NCBI GenBank assembly: GCA_001004885.1
Contig: LCRX01000013.1
Span: forward strand, 1 to 47,988
DNA length: 47,988 nucleotides
DNA from: Candidatus Magasanikbacteria bacterium GW2011_GWA2_56_11
GTDB lineage: Bacteria > Patescibacteriota > Patescibacteriia > Magasanikbacterales > UBA922
Reading direction: 5' to 3'
Of the stretch, positions 1 to 7,490 are shown piece after piece (positions within the stretch are counted from its first letter, which is position 1; each line of letters begins with the position of its first letter). Made by a program: the position numbers and the translations under genes. The notes beneath the pieces are model-generated. The model did not search any database, was not told the DNA's origin, and was given only the letters and a program-made list of their open reading frames with translations.

Positions 1-488
1 AGCGCGCCGACCGGCTGATCCAAGACGTTACCGCTGCCAAGGACAAAATAACCAAAGAGACGCCGGAGAAGATAGCGCAGTTGCGCGGTTTGGTCGAGGA
101 CCACCTGGGTAAACGCCAATCCGCGTCGTCCGGTGAGGGCGTGCCGCCCGCTCCCGGAGAACTGCTCGAGGCGCTCGGCGACCTCGTCGGCATGGAAAAA
201 GTAGAGGTTCCCGCGGTCATCGCCCCGGTCAAGCTTTTACCGGAGCAGATTATCCAACTTTTACGCGCCGACCAGGATCGGGACGGCATACCAAACGACG
301 ACGAAAAACAGCTCGGCACGAGCAACGTTGATTTTGATACGGACGGCGACGGCATCGGCGACAAGACCGAGATCGAAACGTACAAAACCGATCCGGGAAA
401 TCCTGACACCGACGGAGACGGTTTTTGGGACGGGTTGGAACTTTTAAAAGGTTATGATCCCAAAGGGCCGGGCAAATTGTCCGGCTAA
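1..488 (+). CDS. Asp-rich (thrombospondin type 3-like) repeat protein, 5' partial
   Basis: The frame is open from base 3, so the gene begins upstream of the window and only its C-terminal part is seen. The last 75 residues carry Asp-rich calcium-type loops (DQDRDGIPNDD, DTDGDGIGD, DTDGDGFWDG) spaced as in thrombospondin type 3 repeats, which bind calcium in extracellular proteins. The protein ends GPGKLSG. The next gene begins 12 nt later and repeats the same architecture, so this is the first visible member of a three-gene paralogous set. No catalytic motif is visible. A role in calcium-stabilised surface structure is inferred from the family only. Confidence 0.75.
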   Translation, partial: RADRLIQDVTAAKDKITKETPEKIAQLRGLVEDHLGKRQSASSGEGVPPAPGELLEALGDLVGMEKVEVPAVIAPVKLLPEQIIQLLRADQDRDGIPNDDEKQLGTSNVDFDTDGDGIGDKTEIETYKTDPGNPDTDGDGFWDGLELLKGYDPKGPGKLSG

Positions 489-500
489 ACGGTTTTTCTT

Positions 501-1367
501 ATGTTTGATGACGTTACACCCAAAAATCCCGGCCAGGTGCCGTCCAATTTGCCGCTTGGCGAACCCGAGGATATGTTTGCCGGGGCAGAAGATACCGGCG
601 CCATGGCGTCGGACAGCGCCGCTGCCGAGTCGGCGCCCACCGCTCTTGAAGCTGGCATTCTCAAACCGAAAGCGGACGCCGGCCGGCCGGTTTTGCCGGA
701 GAGGGAAAAGACTGGTTTGGGAGTCCCGGTTTCGGAATCGTCCGCTGTCCGCGGCGCCGGACCCATCTCCATGCCGGCGCCCCCCACGGGTATGTACTCC
801 GGCATGCCGGCCGAAATGATAGGCGAGGCGCGTCTCCCCGAACTCATGAAGGAACCGCTCGGGGGCCGGCGCGGCATAACCGGAATAGTGATCATGGCTG
901 TGCTATTGATTTTGGGGGTAGGCAGCGCGGTAATTTATTTTACCGTCATCCGCGGCGCTGACAAGCCCCCCGGCCTGGTAGATGCGCCGGCTGTTTTGCC
1001 TTCTGTGCCGGCAGAGGAAGCAAAGGAATTCGTGCCGGAGACCGCCCCGGCGCCAGGAGAAGTATCGGGTGGCACTCCGACGACCAGCGTAGACGAGCAG
1101 CTTTTGTTCGGCGAGCCGGTGGATACTGACGGCGACGGACTTGACGACGCGCGCGAGGGAGATATCAACACGGATTATCTGAACTGGGACACCGACGGCG
1201 ACCAGCTGAGCGATGGCGACGAGGTGACAGTCTGGAAGACCAATCCGCTCGATCCGGACACTGACCGCGACGCTTACTCGGATGGTACCGAGGTCAAGAA
1301 CGGCTACAGTCCTAGCGGTCCGGGTAAAATATTCGACCCGGCGCTGCCGACCACCACTCCTTCATAG
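501..1367 (+). CDS. Single-pass membrane protein with Asp-rich calcium-type repeats
   Basis: A 288-residue protein. Residues 1-120 are a low-complexity Pro/Ala/Gly/Glu region, probably cytoplasmic. A single hydrophobic helix follows at about residues 127-149 (GIVIMAVLLILGVGSAVIYF). After a Pro/Thr-rich linker, the C-terminal 80 residues hold Asp loops (DTDGDGLDD, DTDGDQLSDGD, DTDRDAYSDG). The shared motif with its neighbours (NGYSPSGPGKI here, KGYDPKGPGKL upstream) shows recent common ancestry. The ATG at 501 was chosen because it follows the upstream stop closely and gives a complete anchor. Function is unknown; envelope structure or calcium-dependent adhesion is plausible. Confidence 0.8.
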   Translation: MFDDVTPKNPGQVPSNLPLGEPEDMFAGAEDTGAMASDSAAAESAPTALEAGILKPKADAGRPVLPEREKTGLGVPVSESSAVRGAGPISMPAPPTGMYSGMPAEMIGEARLPELMKEPLGGRRGITGIVIMAVLLILGVGSAVIYFTVIRGADKPPGLVDAPAVLPSVPAEEAKEFVPETAPAPGEVSGGTPTTSVDEQLLFGEPVDTDGDGLDDAREGDINTDYLNWDTDGDQLSDGDEVTVWKTNPLDPDTDRDAYSDGTEVKNGYSPSGPGKIFDPALPTTTPS

Positions 1368-1374
1368 CCGGCCT

Positions 1375-2523
1375 ATGTTCGGCTTCACGCGAACCAAAAC
1401 AAGCCCGGTGGCAGGCCCTGAATTTGCAGTCGAGGTAGAGACTATCCCGGATATTTTTTACGGCGGCAAAGATCCGGAGATTTACCGCCAGACGCCTTCG
1501 GCGGAGTCTGGCAAACGGACCGGCTCTGTTTCATCCGCCGCCGCTTCGGGCGGAAAAAAGTTATCGCCAAAACTAGTGATTACCCTCCTCGCGGTTTTTT
1601 TTGTACTCGCCGTGGCGGGCATCTCCTGGTATTACCTCAGGGATTATTTTTTTCGCCGTACGCCGGCGCCGTCCGTGCCGGCCGCTTTGCCGGCGACGAC
1701 TCCGGCGCCGGCTCTGGCCGAGATACCACCGGCGACAACCACGCCAGAGATGCCGGCGACAGAGTTGACCCCAGTGCCGGTTACAACCACGGCTGCCCTC
1801 AGCGAGCCGCCTTTGGAATTTCCGCCGTTAATCCGGATGGAAACTTCCGACCTGGACGGCGACCAGCTGACCGATGAGGAAGAAGAATTGTTTGGCACCG
1901 ACAGCGGCATTTGGGATACTGACAGCGACGGCTACTACGACGGGCAGGAGCTTTTTAATCTGTATAACCCCAAAGGATTCGCGCCGGTCAAGCTGATTGA
2001 TTCCGGGTTAGTAACCGAATATGTCAATCCCGTGTCCGGCTACCGGGTTTACTACCCCCTTAATTGGCAGCTAGGCATCGTAGACCCGGCCGGCTCCCAG
2101 GTGTTGCTGAGCGCGAGCGACGGAGACTATATTGAGGTTCGCTTGAGCGTCAAGGAGCCGGGCGAGGATTTTTTGGCTTGGTTTGCCCGGCGGGCGCCGG
2201 CCGAGCGGGTAACCGACTTGGTGCCGGGAGTCAACCGGTTTGGCCTTTCAGTGCAAAAGAGGTCGGATGACATGGTGGTTTATCTCGATGCCCCGGGCCG
2301 GGTATTTGTCCTTATTTATCATCCGCGGGAAACGGCGCCGGTGGCTTACAAACATGTTATTGGAGTCGTGGCCCAAAGTTTCCGGTTGGGCCGCGAGAGC
2401 GTTGACATCCCGCCGCCGGCGCCGTTGCCGCCGTTGCCGGCGAGCGCAGACGCATCAGCGGCCGTCTCCCTACCGGACGCGCTGTCTCCATCGGAGACGC
2501 CGGCCTCTTCGACATCCACCTAA
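1375..2523 (+). CDS. Single-pass membrane protein with Asp-rich repeat and PsbP-like C-terminal domain
   Basis: The ATG at 1375 lies 7 nt after the previous stop; the frame extends further upstream but would overlap the preceding gene. The product has 382 residues. A hydrophobic helix lies at about residues 66-88 (LVITLLAVFFVLAVAGISWYY), followed by a Pro/Thr linker, Asp loops near residue 157 (DLDGDQLTDEEEE, DTDSDGYYDGQE) and a folded domain from about residue 205 that opens with YVNPVSGYRVYYPLNW. That opening (Tyr, Tyr-Pro, Trp) resembles PsbP/Mog1-like domains and is echoed at the C-terminus of the PEP synthase at 10704-13547. Third of a tandem paralogous set. Function unknown. Confidence 0.8.
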   Translation: MFGFTRTKTSPVAGPEFAVEVETIPDIFYGGKDPEIYRQTPSAESGKRTGSVSSAAASGGKKLSPKLVITLLAVFFVLAVAGISWYYLRDYFFRRTPAPSVPAALPATTPAPALAEIPPATTTPEMPATELTPVPVTTTAALSEPPLEFPPLIRMETSDLDGDQLTDEEEELFGTDSGIWDTDSDGYYDGQELFNLYNPKGFAPVKLIDSGLVTEYVNPVSGYRVYYPLNWQLGIVDPAGSQVLLSASDGDYIEVRLSVKEPGEDFLAWFARRAPAERVTDLVPGVNRFGLSVQKRSDDMVVYLDAPGRVFVLIYHPRETAPVAYKHVIGVVAQSFRLGRESVDIPPPAPLPPLPASADASAAVSLPDALSPSETPASSTST

Positions 2524-2549
2524 GCCGGCGGTTCAGCTGACAAAGCCCT

Positions 2550-2978
2550 ATGGAATGTAATATTTATTCCCATATTTCGCGGCCGGTGCTGAGCCAGGCT
2601 AAGATCAAAAAACTGCTCAGTTTAGTTCTCGCCCGCGAGCGGCGGGAGGGCGCGGTGAGCGTGCACCTGGTAGGCGATCGGCGCATGCGCCGCTTGCAGG
2701 CGGCGCATCGCGGCCAGGACAAAACCACGGACGTCTTGTCCTTTGCCGCGGCCGAGGGCGAAGGGCCGGATCCGGGCGGCGAGCTGGGCGATATTTTTTT
2801 GAGTGTGCCGCAGATTCGCCGGCAAGCACGGGAGTGGCGGGTGAGCGCGGAGGAGGAGTTTGCCCGCATGCTTATCCACGGGTTGTTGCATTTATTAGGC
2901 TACGATCATATCCATAAAAAAGAGGCCGCGGTAATGTTTGCCAGGCAAGAAAAATATTTGGCTGCCTGGCCAAGATAG
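2550..2978 (+). CDS. ybeY: Endoribonuclease YbeY (rRNA maturation factor)
   Basis: A 142-residue protein carrying the YbeY signature HGLLHLLGYDH, with the three zinc-binding histidines at H110, H114 and H120. The substrate-side motif DKTTDVLSF is also present. YbeY is a metal-dependent RNase acting in 16S rRNA 3'-end maturation and 70S quality control. Length is close to the family norm. It lies 26 nt after the preceding envelope gene and just before dgkA, a neighbour order common in bacteria (ybeY-dgkA). No SD sequence is visible before the ATG. Confidence 0.95.
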   Translation: MECNIYSHISRPVLSQAKIKKLLSLVLARERREGAVSVHLVGDRRMRRLQAAHRGQDKTTDVLSFAAAEGEGPDPGGELGDIFLSVPQIRRQAREWRVSAEEEFARMLIHGLLHLLGYDHIHKKEAAVMFARQEKYLAAWPR

Positions 2979-2998
2979 GGGCGGCTTTGGTTGAATTT

Positions 2999-3385
2999 AT
3001 GTCGTTTAAACGTTTGCGTTCCAGTTTCCACGCCGCCTTTTGGGGCCTGCGCTACTGCTGGAGACAGGAACAAAATTTTCGCCTTCAGGCCGGCGCGGCG
3101 GCCGCGGTGCTCATCTTAGGCTCTCTGCTGCGCGTGGGCCGGCAGGATTTTTTGTGGCTGCTGGCGCTGTCGGCCCTGGTTTTGATCCTGGAGCTCGCCA
3201 ATACGGCCGTCGAAAAGCTCATTGACGTGGTCAAACCCCGCCTCACAGTGCAGGCCGGCATAGTGAAGGATGTTATGGCCGGAGCTGTTTTGGTGGCGGC
3301 GGTCGGCTCGGCCTTAGTCGCGGCAATTATTTTTCTACCCCGGGTGGTTGAGCTCGCGGGGGAGTGGTGGTATACTAGGCCCTGA
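2999..3385 (+). CDS. dgkA: Diacylglycerol/undecaprenol kinase, DgkA family
   Basis: A 128-residue integral membrane protein. The N-terminus (MSFKRLRSSFHAAFWGLRYC) and the motif ELANTAVEKLID are hallmarks of the family; the Glu and Asn residues line the lipid-kinase active site. Three hydrophobic segments are visible. Gram-positive-type members phosphorylate undecaprenol and so recycle the cell-wall carrier lipid. The ATG at 2999 is preferred over an in-frame TTG at 2987 because it gives the typical start. The tail LAGEWWYTRP is short. It ends 37 nt before ftsA, in line with a cell-envelope and division transcription unit. Confidence 0.92.
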   Translation: MSFKRLRSSFHAAFWGLRYCWRQEQNFRLQAGAAAAVLILGSLLRVGRQDFLWLLALSALVLILELANTAVEKLIDVVKPRLTVQAGIVKDVMAGAVLVAAVGSALVAAIIFLPRVVELAGEWWYTRP

Positions 3386-3422
3386 ACACTGTCCGTGTGG
3401 AGACTAAGACTCGTTTTCTTTT

Positions 3423-4619
3423 ATGAAGCGTACCAAAGGACACGCCGAATTTATCACCGGGCTGGATATTGGCTCGACAGCCATTCGCGTGGCTGTCGGC
3501 CAGCTTACTGTCGCCCCGGGCGCGCACCCTCACCTGCAAATAGTCGGCGCTGCCGAGGTGCCGTCGGAAGGCGTGCAAAAAGGCGTGATTACCAGTATCG
3601 ACGAGGCTGTTTCGGCTATCTCGCATGCCCTAGAGTCGGCTGAGCGCCTGGTAGGGGTGCCGATAGAGCATGTCTGGGCCGGCATGTCCGGCGCCCAGAG
3701 CGTCTGCCACGACAGCAAGGGAGTGGTGGCCGTGGCCCGTACCGACGGGGAAATCACAGACGAAGACGTGGAGCGCGCGGTGGAAGCCGCCAAAACCGTG
3801 GCTCCGCCGCTCAATTACGAAATACTCCATGTCTTGCCGCGCAGTTTCGCCGTTGACGGACAAACCGGGATCAAGGATCCGGTAGGCATGACCGGCATCA
3901 GGCTCGAGGTCGACGCCAAAATCATTTACGGCCTGACGGCCCACGTCAAGAATATCACCAAGACTATCTATCGCACGGGCGTAGACATTGATGATTTTGT
4001 CTTATCAATTTTGGCCGCGGGCAGCGTCGTCCTGTCGCCGCGGCAGAAAGAGCTCGGCGCCGTCGTGGTAAATATCGGCGGAGCGACCACGAGCTTGACG
4101 GTCTATGAAGAGGGCGATATCTTGCATACGGCTGTTTTGCCTATTGGTTCGGCGCACATCACCAACGATCTGGCGCTCGGCCTTAAGACTTCCATTGATA
4201 TCGCCGAACGCGTAAAAATCGAATACGGACAGTGCGTGAGCGGCGAGGTGCACAAAAAAGACATGGTAGATTTGTCGGTGCTCGGCACCCGCGATTCGGA
4301 AATGGTATCGCGCTATTACATCGCGCAGATTATCGAGGCGCGGGTAAGCGAGATACTGGAAAAGGCGGACGGGGAGCTGCAAAAGATTCGACGCAGCGGT
4401 CTGCTTCCGGCCGGCGTTTATTTTATCGGCGGCGGCGCCCATATCTCGTCAAGTGGGGGACCGAGGCGATGGAGCGCACCCGCCAGAAGCCGGCCGGTTT
4501 TAACGTGGGCGGTAAAATTGTTACTACGATGCAAAAAATATTTAAATCGCTGGTACCTTAGCCCGACAGTGAAAGGCGGACACGATGGCACAAAAATTCC
4601 CCCCAAAGGGGATTTTTAG
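3423..4619 (+). CDS. ftsA: Cell-division protein FtsA, with internal deletion and frameshift near the C-terminus
   Basis: The actin-like FtsA protein tethers FtsZ to the membrane. Visible motifs are the phosphate-1 loop (GLDIGSTAIRVAVG), the 1C domain, the phosphate-2 region (VVVNIGGATTSLTVY) and the adenosine motif (YFIGGGAH, residues 334-340). Directly after GGGAHI the frame is wrong: the reading frame runs on through a basic, non-FtsA tail to 4619. A family-like ending (LVKWGTEAME, then an IFKSLVP end that looks like the amphipathic membrane-targeting tail) sits in another frame from 4445 to a stop at 4561. About 40 residues expected between GGGA and LVKWG are missing altogether. So the copy has lost roughly 120 nt plus a frame, by real mutation or by misassembly. 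It lies immediately upstream of ftsZ. Confidence 0.85.
   Translation: MKRTKGHAEFITGLDIGSTAIRVAVGQLTVAPGAHPHLQIVGAAEVPSEGVQKGVITSIDEAVSAISHALESAERLVGVPIEHVWAGMSGAQSVCHDSKGVVAVARTDGEITDEDVERAVEAAKTVAPPLNYEILHVLPRSFAVDGQTGIKDPVGMTGIRLEVDAKIIYGLTAHVKNITKTIYRTGVDIDDFVLSILAAGSVVLSPRQKELGAVVVNIGGATTSLTVYEEGDILHTAVLPIGSAHITNDLALGLKTSIDIAERVKIEYGQCVSGEVHKKDMVDLSVLGTRDSEMVSRYYIAQIIEARVSEILEKADGELQKIRRSGLLPAGVYFIGGGAHISSSGGPRRWSAPARSRPVLTWAVKLLLRCKKYLNRWYLSPTVKGGHDGTKIPPKGDF
4445..4561 (+). pseudogene. ftsA: Out-of-frame FtsA C-terminus
   Basis: Frame-shifted continuation of ftsA. It reads LVKWGTEAMERTRQ, then a linker, then MQKIFKSLVP and a TAG stop. FtsA proteins normally end with a short amphipathic helix of this kind after the last strand of the actin fold. 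Reading it requires a frame change close to 4443-4450 and still leaves about 40 residues absent. Confidence 0.75.
4592..4618 (+). terminator. Probable terminator after ftsA
   Basis: The stem AAAAATTCCCC / GGGGATTTTT (one bulged T, short CCAAA loop) ends in a T run. It lies 30 nt after the frame-shifted ftsA stop and before the ftsZ promoter, so ftsZ is also transcribed on its own. Confidence 0.6.
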
Positions 4620-4644
4620 TTATACACACGTGCCGGGTCGTTGC

Positions 4645-4673
4645 TTGACACTATTGAACAAACCTTTTACACT
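4645..4673 (+). promoter_or_regulatory. ftsZ promoter (TTGACA-17-TACACT)
   Basis: A consensus -35 TTGACA at 4645-4650 and -10 TACACT at 4668-4673, with 17 nt between them. An ATTGAACA octamer lies inside the spacer (4653-4660). Transcription would begin near 4680, leaving a 65-nt leader before ftsZ. Confidence 0.75.
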
Positions 4674-4705
4674 ATATTTTGAACCTTATTTATTTTTGTT
4701 GTCCT

Positions 4706-4728
4706 ATTGAACATAAATTTTGTTCAAT
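4706..4728. promoter_or_regulatory. Perfect palindrome in the ftsZ leader (ATTGAACA N7 TGTTCAAT)
   Basis: Two 8-nt arms, ATTGAACA (4706-4713) and TGTTCAAT (4721-4728), flank 7 nt. The same octamer occurs once more, within the promoter spacer. This is the layout of an operator with one distal half-site; an RNA hairpin is the alternative. Confidence 0.5.
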
Positions 4729-4745
4729 AATGCTGTCTAGCGGTT

Positions 4746-6074
4746 ATGCCTCAAGTGAAACCAGAAATTGAAACTTTTGCCAAAATAAAGGTTATTGGCG
4801 TGGGCGGTTCGGGCGGTTCCGCGGTTGACCGCATGGTAAAGAGCGGCATTCGCGGCGTGGATTTTATCGTCATGAACACCGATGTGCAGGCGCTGCACCA
4901 CAACAGCGCGGCGCATAAGCTGCACATTGGCAAAACCGTAACTCGCGGCCTCGGCGCTGGCATGAATCCCGATGTGGGCAAACGCAGCGCCGAAGAGGCG
5001 CAGAACGAAATCCGCGAAATGCTCAAGGATACCGACATGGTGTTTGTTACCTGCGGCCTGGGCGGCGGCACCGGCTCGGGCGCGAGCCCGGTGGTGGCGG
5101 AAATCGCCCGCGACATGGGCGTCCTCACGGTGGCGGTGGTAACCAGGCCGTTCTCGTTCGAGGGGCCGCAGCGCAAAAGCATCGCCGACCGGGCGTTTGA
5201 CGAGCTGTCGCGCAACGTGGATACCATTATTACCATCCAGAACGACCGCATTTTGCAAATCATTGACAAGAAAACGTCCCTGGTCGAAGCTTTCCGCATC
5301 GTGGACGATGTGTTGCGCCAGGGCGTGCAGGGCATCTCCGAGCTCATCACCGTACCCGGTCTCATAAACGTTGACTTTGCCGACGTCCGGACTATTATGA
5401 GTGATACGGGTTCGGCTCTTATGGGCATCGGGTTGGGGTCCGGCGAAAGCCGGGCTGTCGAAGCGGCCAAGGCCGCTATTTCGAGCCCGCTGCTTGATAT
5501 TTCCATCGACGGCGCCCGCGGTATTCTGTTTACCATTACGGGCGGGGCCAGCTTGGGCATGCAGGAAGTGGCCGAGGCAGCCAAAATTATCACCAGTTCG
5601 GCCGACGACGACGCCAGAGTTATTTTTGGCGCCGTTATTGACGAGACCATGGGCGAAGAAGTGCGGATAACCGTCATCGCCACCGGTTTCGACGAGCGGA
5701 CCCGGGAAAAGCATTTTGCCGGCGAGCCGGGCGGCGAAGCCGGGGCCGCTTTCGGAGCGCGCCGGTCAACATTCCGGCCGACATTTTTTCAGAAGCGCAA
5801 GCCGGAAGCGGCCCTGGAACCGGAGGAACCGGAGGCCGACAACCAGGCCGAGCCGGTCAAATCACAATTCATTAGAAAACCATTTGTTGCCGACGCCCCG
5901 ATCCGGCCGTCATTTTTAGGCGGGGCGTATTCTTCGCCGGCTGTCGGTTCATCGCCTTCCGTGCTGCCACCGAACCCGCCGGCACCGTCCGGCCAGCCGG
6001 CCTCGCCTAAATTAGGCGATAGTGATGCCGAGTTGGAAATTCCGGCTTTCATTCGCAAGAAAATGAATCAATAA
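4746..6074 (+). CDS. ftsZ: Cell-division GTPase FtsZ
   Basis: A 442-residue tubulin-like GTPase that polymerises into the division ring. The N-terminal glycine loop (VIGVGGSGGSAVDRM), the tubulin signature GGGTGSG at residues 106-112 and the T7 synergy loop NVDFADV from residue 208 are all present, so it should be active. Residues 320-425 are a variable Pro/Glu-rich linker. The end LEIPAFIRKKMNQ matches the conserved C-terminal peptide that binds FtsA. It has its own promoter and no SD sequence. Intact, unlike the ftsA copy upstream. Confidence 0.97.
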   Translation: MPQVKPEIETFAKIKVIGVGGSGGSAVDRMVKSGIRGVDFIVMNTDVQALHHNSAAHKLHIGKTVTRGLGAGMNPDVGKRSAEEAQNEIREMLKDTDMVFVTCGLGGGTGSGASPVVAEIARDMGVLTVAVVTRPFSFEGPQRKSIADRAFDELSRNVDTIITIQNDRILQIIDKKTSLVEAFRIVDDVLRQGVQGISELITVPGLINVDFADVRTIMSDTGSALMGIGLGSGESRAVEAAKAAISSPLLDISIDGARGILFTITGGASLGMQEVAEAAKIITSSADDDARVIFGAVIDETMGEEVRITVIATGFDERTREKHFAGEPGGEAGAAFGARRSTFRPTFFQKRKPEAALEPEEPEADNQAEPVKSQFIRKPFVADAPIRPSFLGGAYSSPAVGSSPSVLPPNPPAPSGQPASPKLGDSDAELEIPAFIRKKMNQ

Positions 6075-6148
6075 GGGGTGGGGTTTTGTCTGCCGTGAGA
6101 ATATGTTACAATGCCTCAGGCTTGGCCGCCGCCGAGTTTTTTCGTCTT

Positions 6149-6619
6149 ATGCATTGTCCCATCTGCAGTTTTCACGATACCAAGGTTGTTGATTCCCGGC
6201 TGACGCAGGACGGGCTTTCCATTCGCCGCCGCCGCTCCTGCCTCAAGTGCGCTTATCGGTTTTCGACGCTCGAGGAAATGGAATTATTGGATATCGTAGT
6301 CGTCAAAAATAACGGCGGGCGCGAATCTTACTCCCGCGCCAAACTCGAGCGCGGCATTCTGCAGTCGCTGACCAAACGTCCGTACACGCAGGAACTCTTT
6401 GACCGGCTGATTCACACGGTGGAGATTGACATCCAAAAAAAGAAAAAGCGGGAAATAACCAGCCAGGATATCGGCGAAATCGTGATGCGGCATCTGCGCC
6501 GTTTCGACAAGGTCGCCTATATCCGGTTTGCCTCCATTTACCGGGCGTTTGCGGACGTCAGCAAGTTTCAGACCGAGGTTCGGTCGCTTGTCGGGCGCTC
6601 CAGGCGGACGAAAAAATAG
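6149..6619 (+). CDS. nrdR: Transcriptional repressor NrdR
   Basis: A 156-residue protein of family length. The N-terminal zinc ribbon has cysteines at positions 3, 6, 31 and 34 (MHCPIC and CLKC) with the basic run RRRRSC. The rest is the ATP-cone (KNNGGRESYSRAKLERGI to about residue 136). NrdR binds (d)ATP and represses ribonucleotide reductase genes. The ATG at 6149 was chosen over a GTG at 6086 because MHCPIC is the family start. A weak promoter (TTGTCT, 15 nt, TACAAT at 6107-6112) lies just upstream. Confidence 0.96.
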   Translation: MHCPICSFHDTKVVDSRLTQDGLSIRRRRSCLKCAYRFSTLEEMELLDIVVVKNNGGRESYSRAKLERGILQSLTKRPYTQELFDRLIHTVEIDIQKKKKREITSQDIGEIVMRHLRRFDKVAYIRFASIYRAFADVSKFQTEVRSLVGRSRRTKK

Positions 6620-6654
6620 CGCGGCGCTCTTAAGCCAGTCTTTTTTACTTTTTT

Positions 6655-7044
6655 ATGAGCAGCCTCAAGAATAATCCGGCGCGCGATGGCGGCCCGGATC
6701 TCGAACCGCCGGAATCTTCGCCAGACCTGCCCGGACAGGGACAGCCGCGAGAGGGCGAAACGGCGCCGTCCACTCTCGAAGAACTGGTGAAAAAAAACAT
6801 TAAATGGTCCCAGGTTATTTACGAACAGAATCGGAGAATCTCCCGGCGGCTAACCCTCATGGCAGTCGGCAATTATGTCCGTTTGGCCCTGCTTTTAGCC
6901 CCGATTATTTTGGCGGCTATTTATCTTCCGCCCCTTATCCGCGATTTATTGGAAACTTACGGCGGATTGTTTGGCTCGGCAGACGGGGCGGCGAGTCCGG
7001 TTGGAGACTTGGGCCGGCTGCTGCGCCAATACGGGCGCCAGTAA
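6655..7044 (+). CDS. Hypothetical single-pass membrane protein
   Basis: A 129-residue protein that I do not recognise. Residues 1-45 are Pro/Gly/Glu-rich and disordered. They are followed by a polar helix (LEELVKKNIKWSQVIYEQNRRISRRL), then a hydrophobic segment at about residues 77-95 (LALLLAPIILAAIYLPPLI) and a short tail. Small proteins of this layout are common in CPR genomes. It lies between nrdR and the methyltransferase gene with a short gap, probably co-transcribed. Confidence 0.75.
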   Translation: MSSLKNNPARDGGPDLEPPESSPDLPGQGQPREGETAPSTLEELVKKNIKWSQVIYEQNRRISRRLTLMAVGNYVRLALLLAPIILAAIYLPPLIRDLLETYGGLFGSADGAASPVGDLGRLLRQYGRQ

Positions 7045-7087
7045 GGGGCAGCGCGTCCCGAGTAAGCCCCGGATTAAACGCCCGCTT

Positions 7088-7480
7088 ATGTACCAGTCTG
7101 TTTCCTTCGCTGAGACAGTTTACCGGCTGTTGCTCCGGGTACCCGCCGGTCGCGTTACCACCTACGCCGCCCTGGCGCGCGCCGCCGGCAGCGTCCGGGC
7201 TGTTCGGGCAGTCGGCAACGCTCTCCACCGCAACCCGCGGCCGGTAGCCGTACCCTGCCACCGGGTAGTGCGTAGTAGCGGATCGCTTGGCGGGTACGTA
7301 CGGGGGAAAGAAGAAAAAAAGCGTTTGCTTGAGGCCGAGGGCGTCGAAGTGGCAGACGACCGGGTGGACCTGAGCCGGTATGGATTGGTTTTTGACGTCT
7401 CGGAATTATTTTTGGCAGTGGGTTCCAGTGGCGAACGGCGGACACCGGGTCAAACGCAATCCGTTGTCCGTCATTCGTAA
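7088..7480 (+). CDS. Methylated-DNA-protein cysteine methyltransferase domain protein
   Basis: A 130-residue protein with the C-terminal domain of O6-alkylguanine-DNA alkyltransferase. It has the helix-turn-helix region RVTTYAALARAAG and the acceptor motif PCHRVV with the reactive cysteine at C57, followed by GSLGGY. These proteins transfer the alkyl group from O6-methylguanine to that cysteine. A Cys, not the Trp of alkyltransferase-like proteins, sits at the active site, so it should be catalytic. The N-terminal domain of Ada/Ogt is absent, as in many short members. The ATG at 7088 was chosen because upstream frame extension overlaps the previous gene. The last 25 residues look like a non-conserved tail. 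Confidence 0.9.
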   Translation: MYQSVSFAETVYRLLLRVPAGRVTTYAALARAAGSVRAVRAVGNALHRNPRPVAVPCHRVVRSSGSLGGYVRGKEEKKRLLEAEGVEVADDRVDLSRYGLVFDVSELFLAVGSSGERRTPGQTQSVVRHS

Positions 7481-7490
7481 CTATCTTGCT

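Noticed and set aside
4737-5714. Minus-strand frames of 310-325 codons
   Set aside because: Both lie opposite ftsZ and only mirror its codons.
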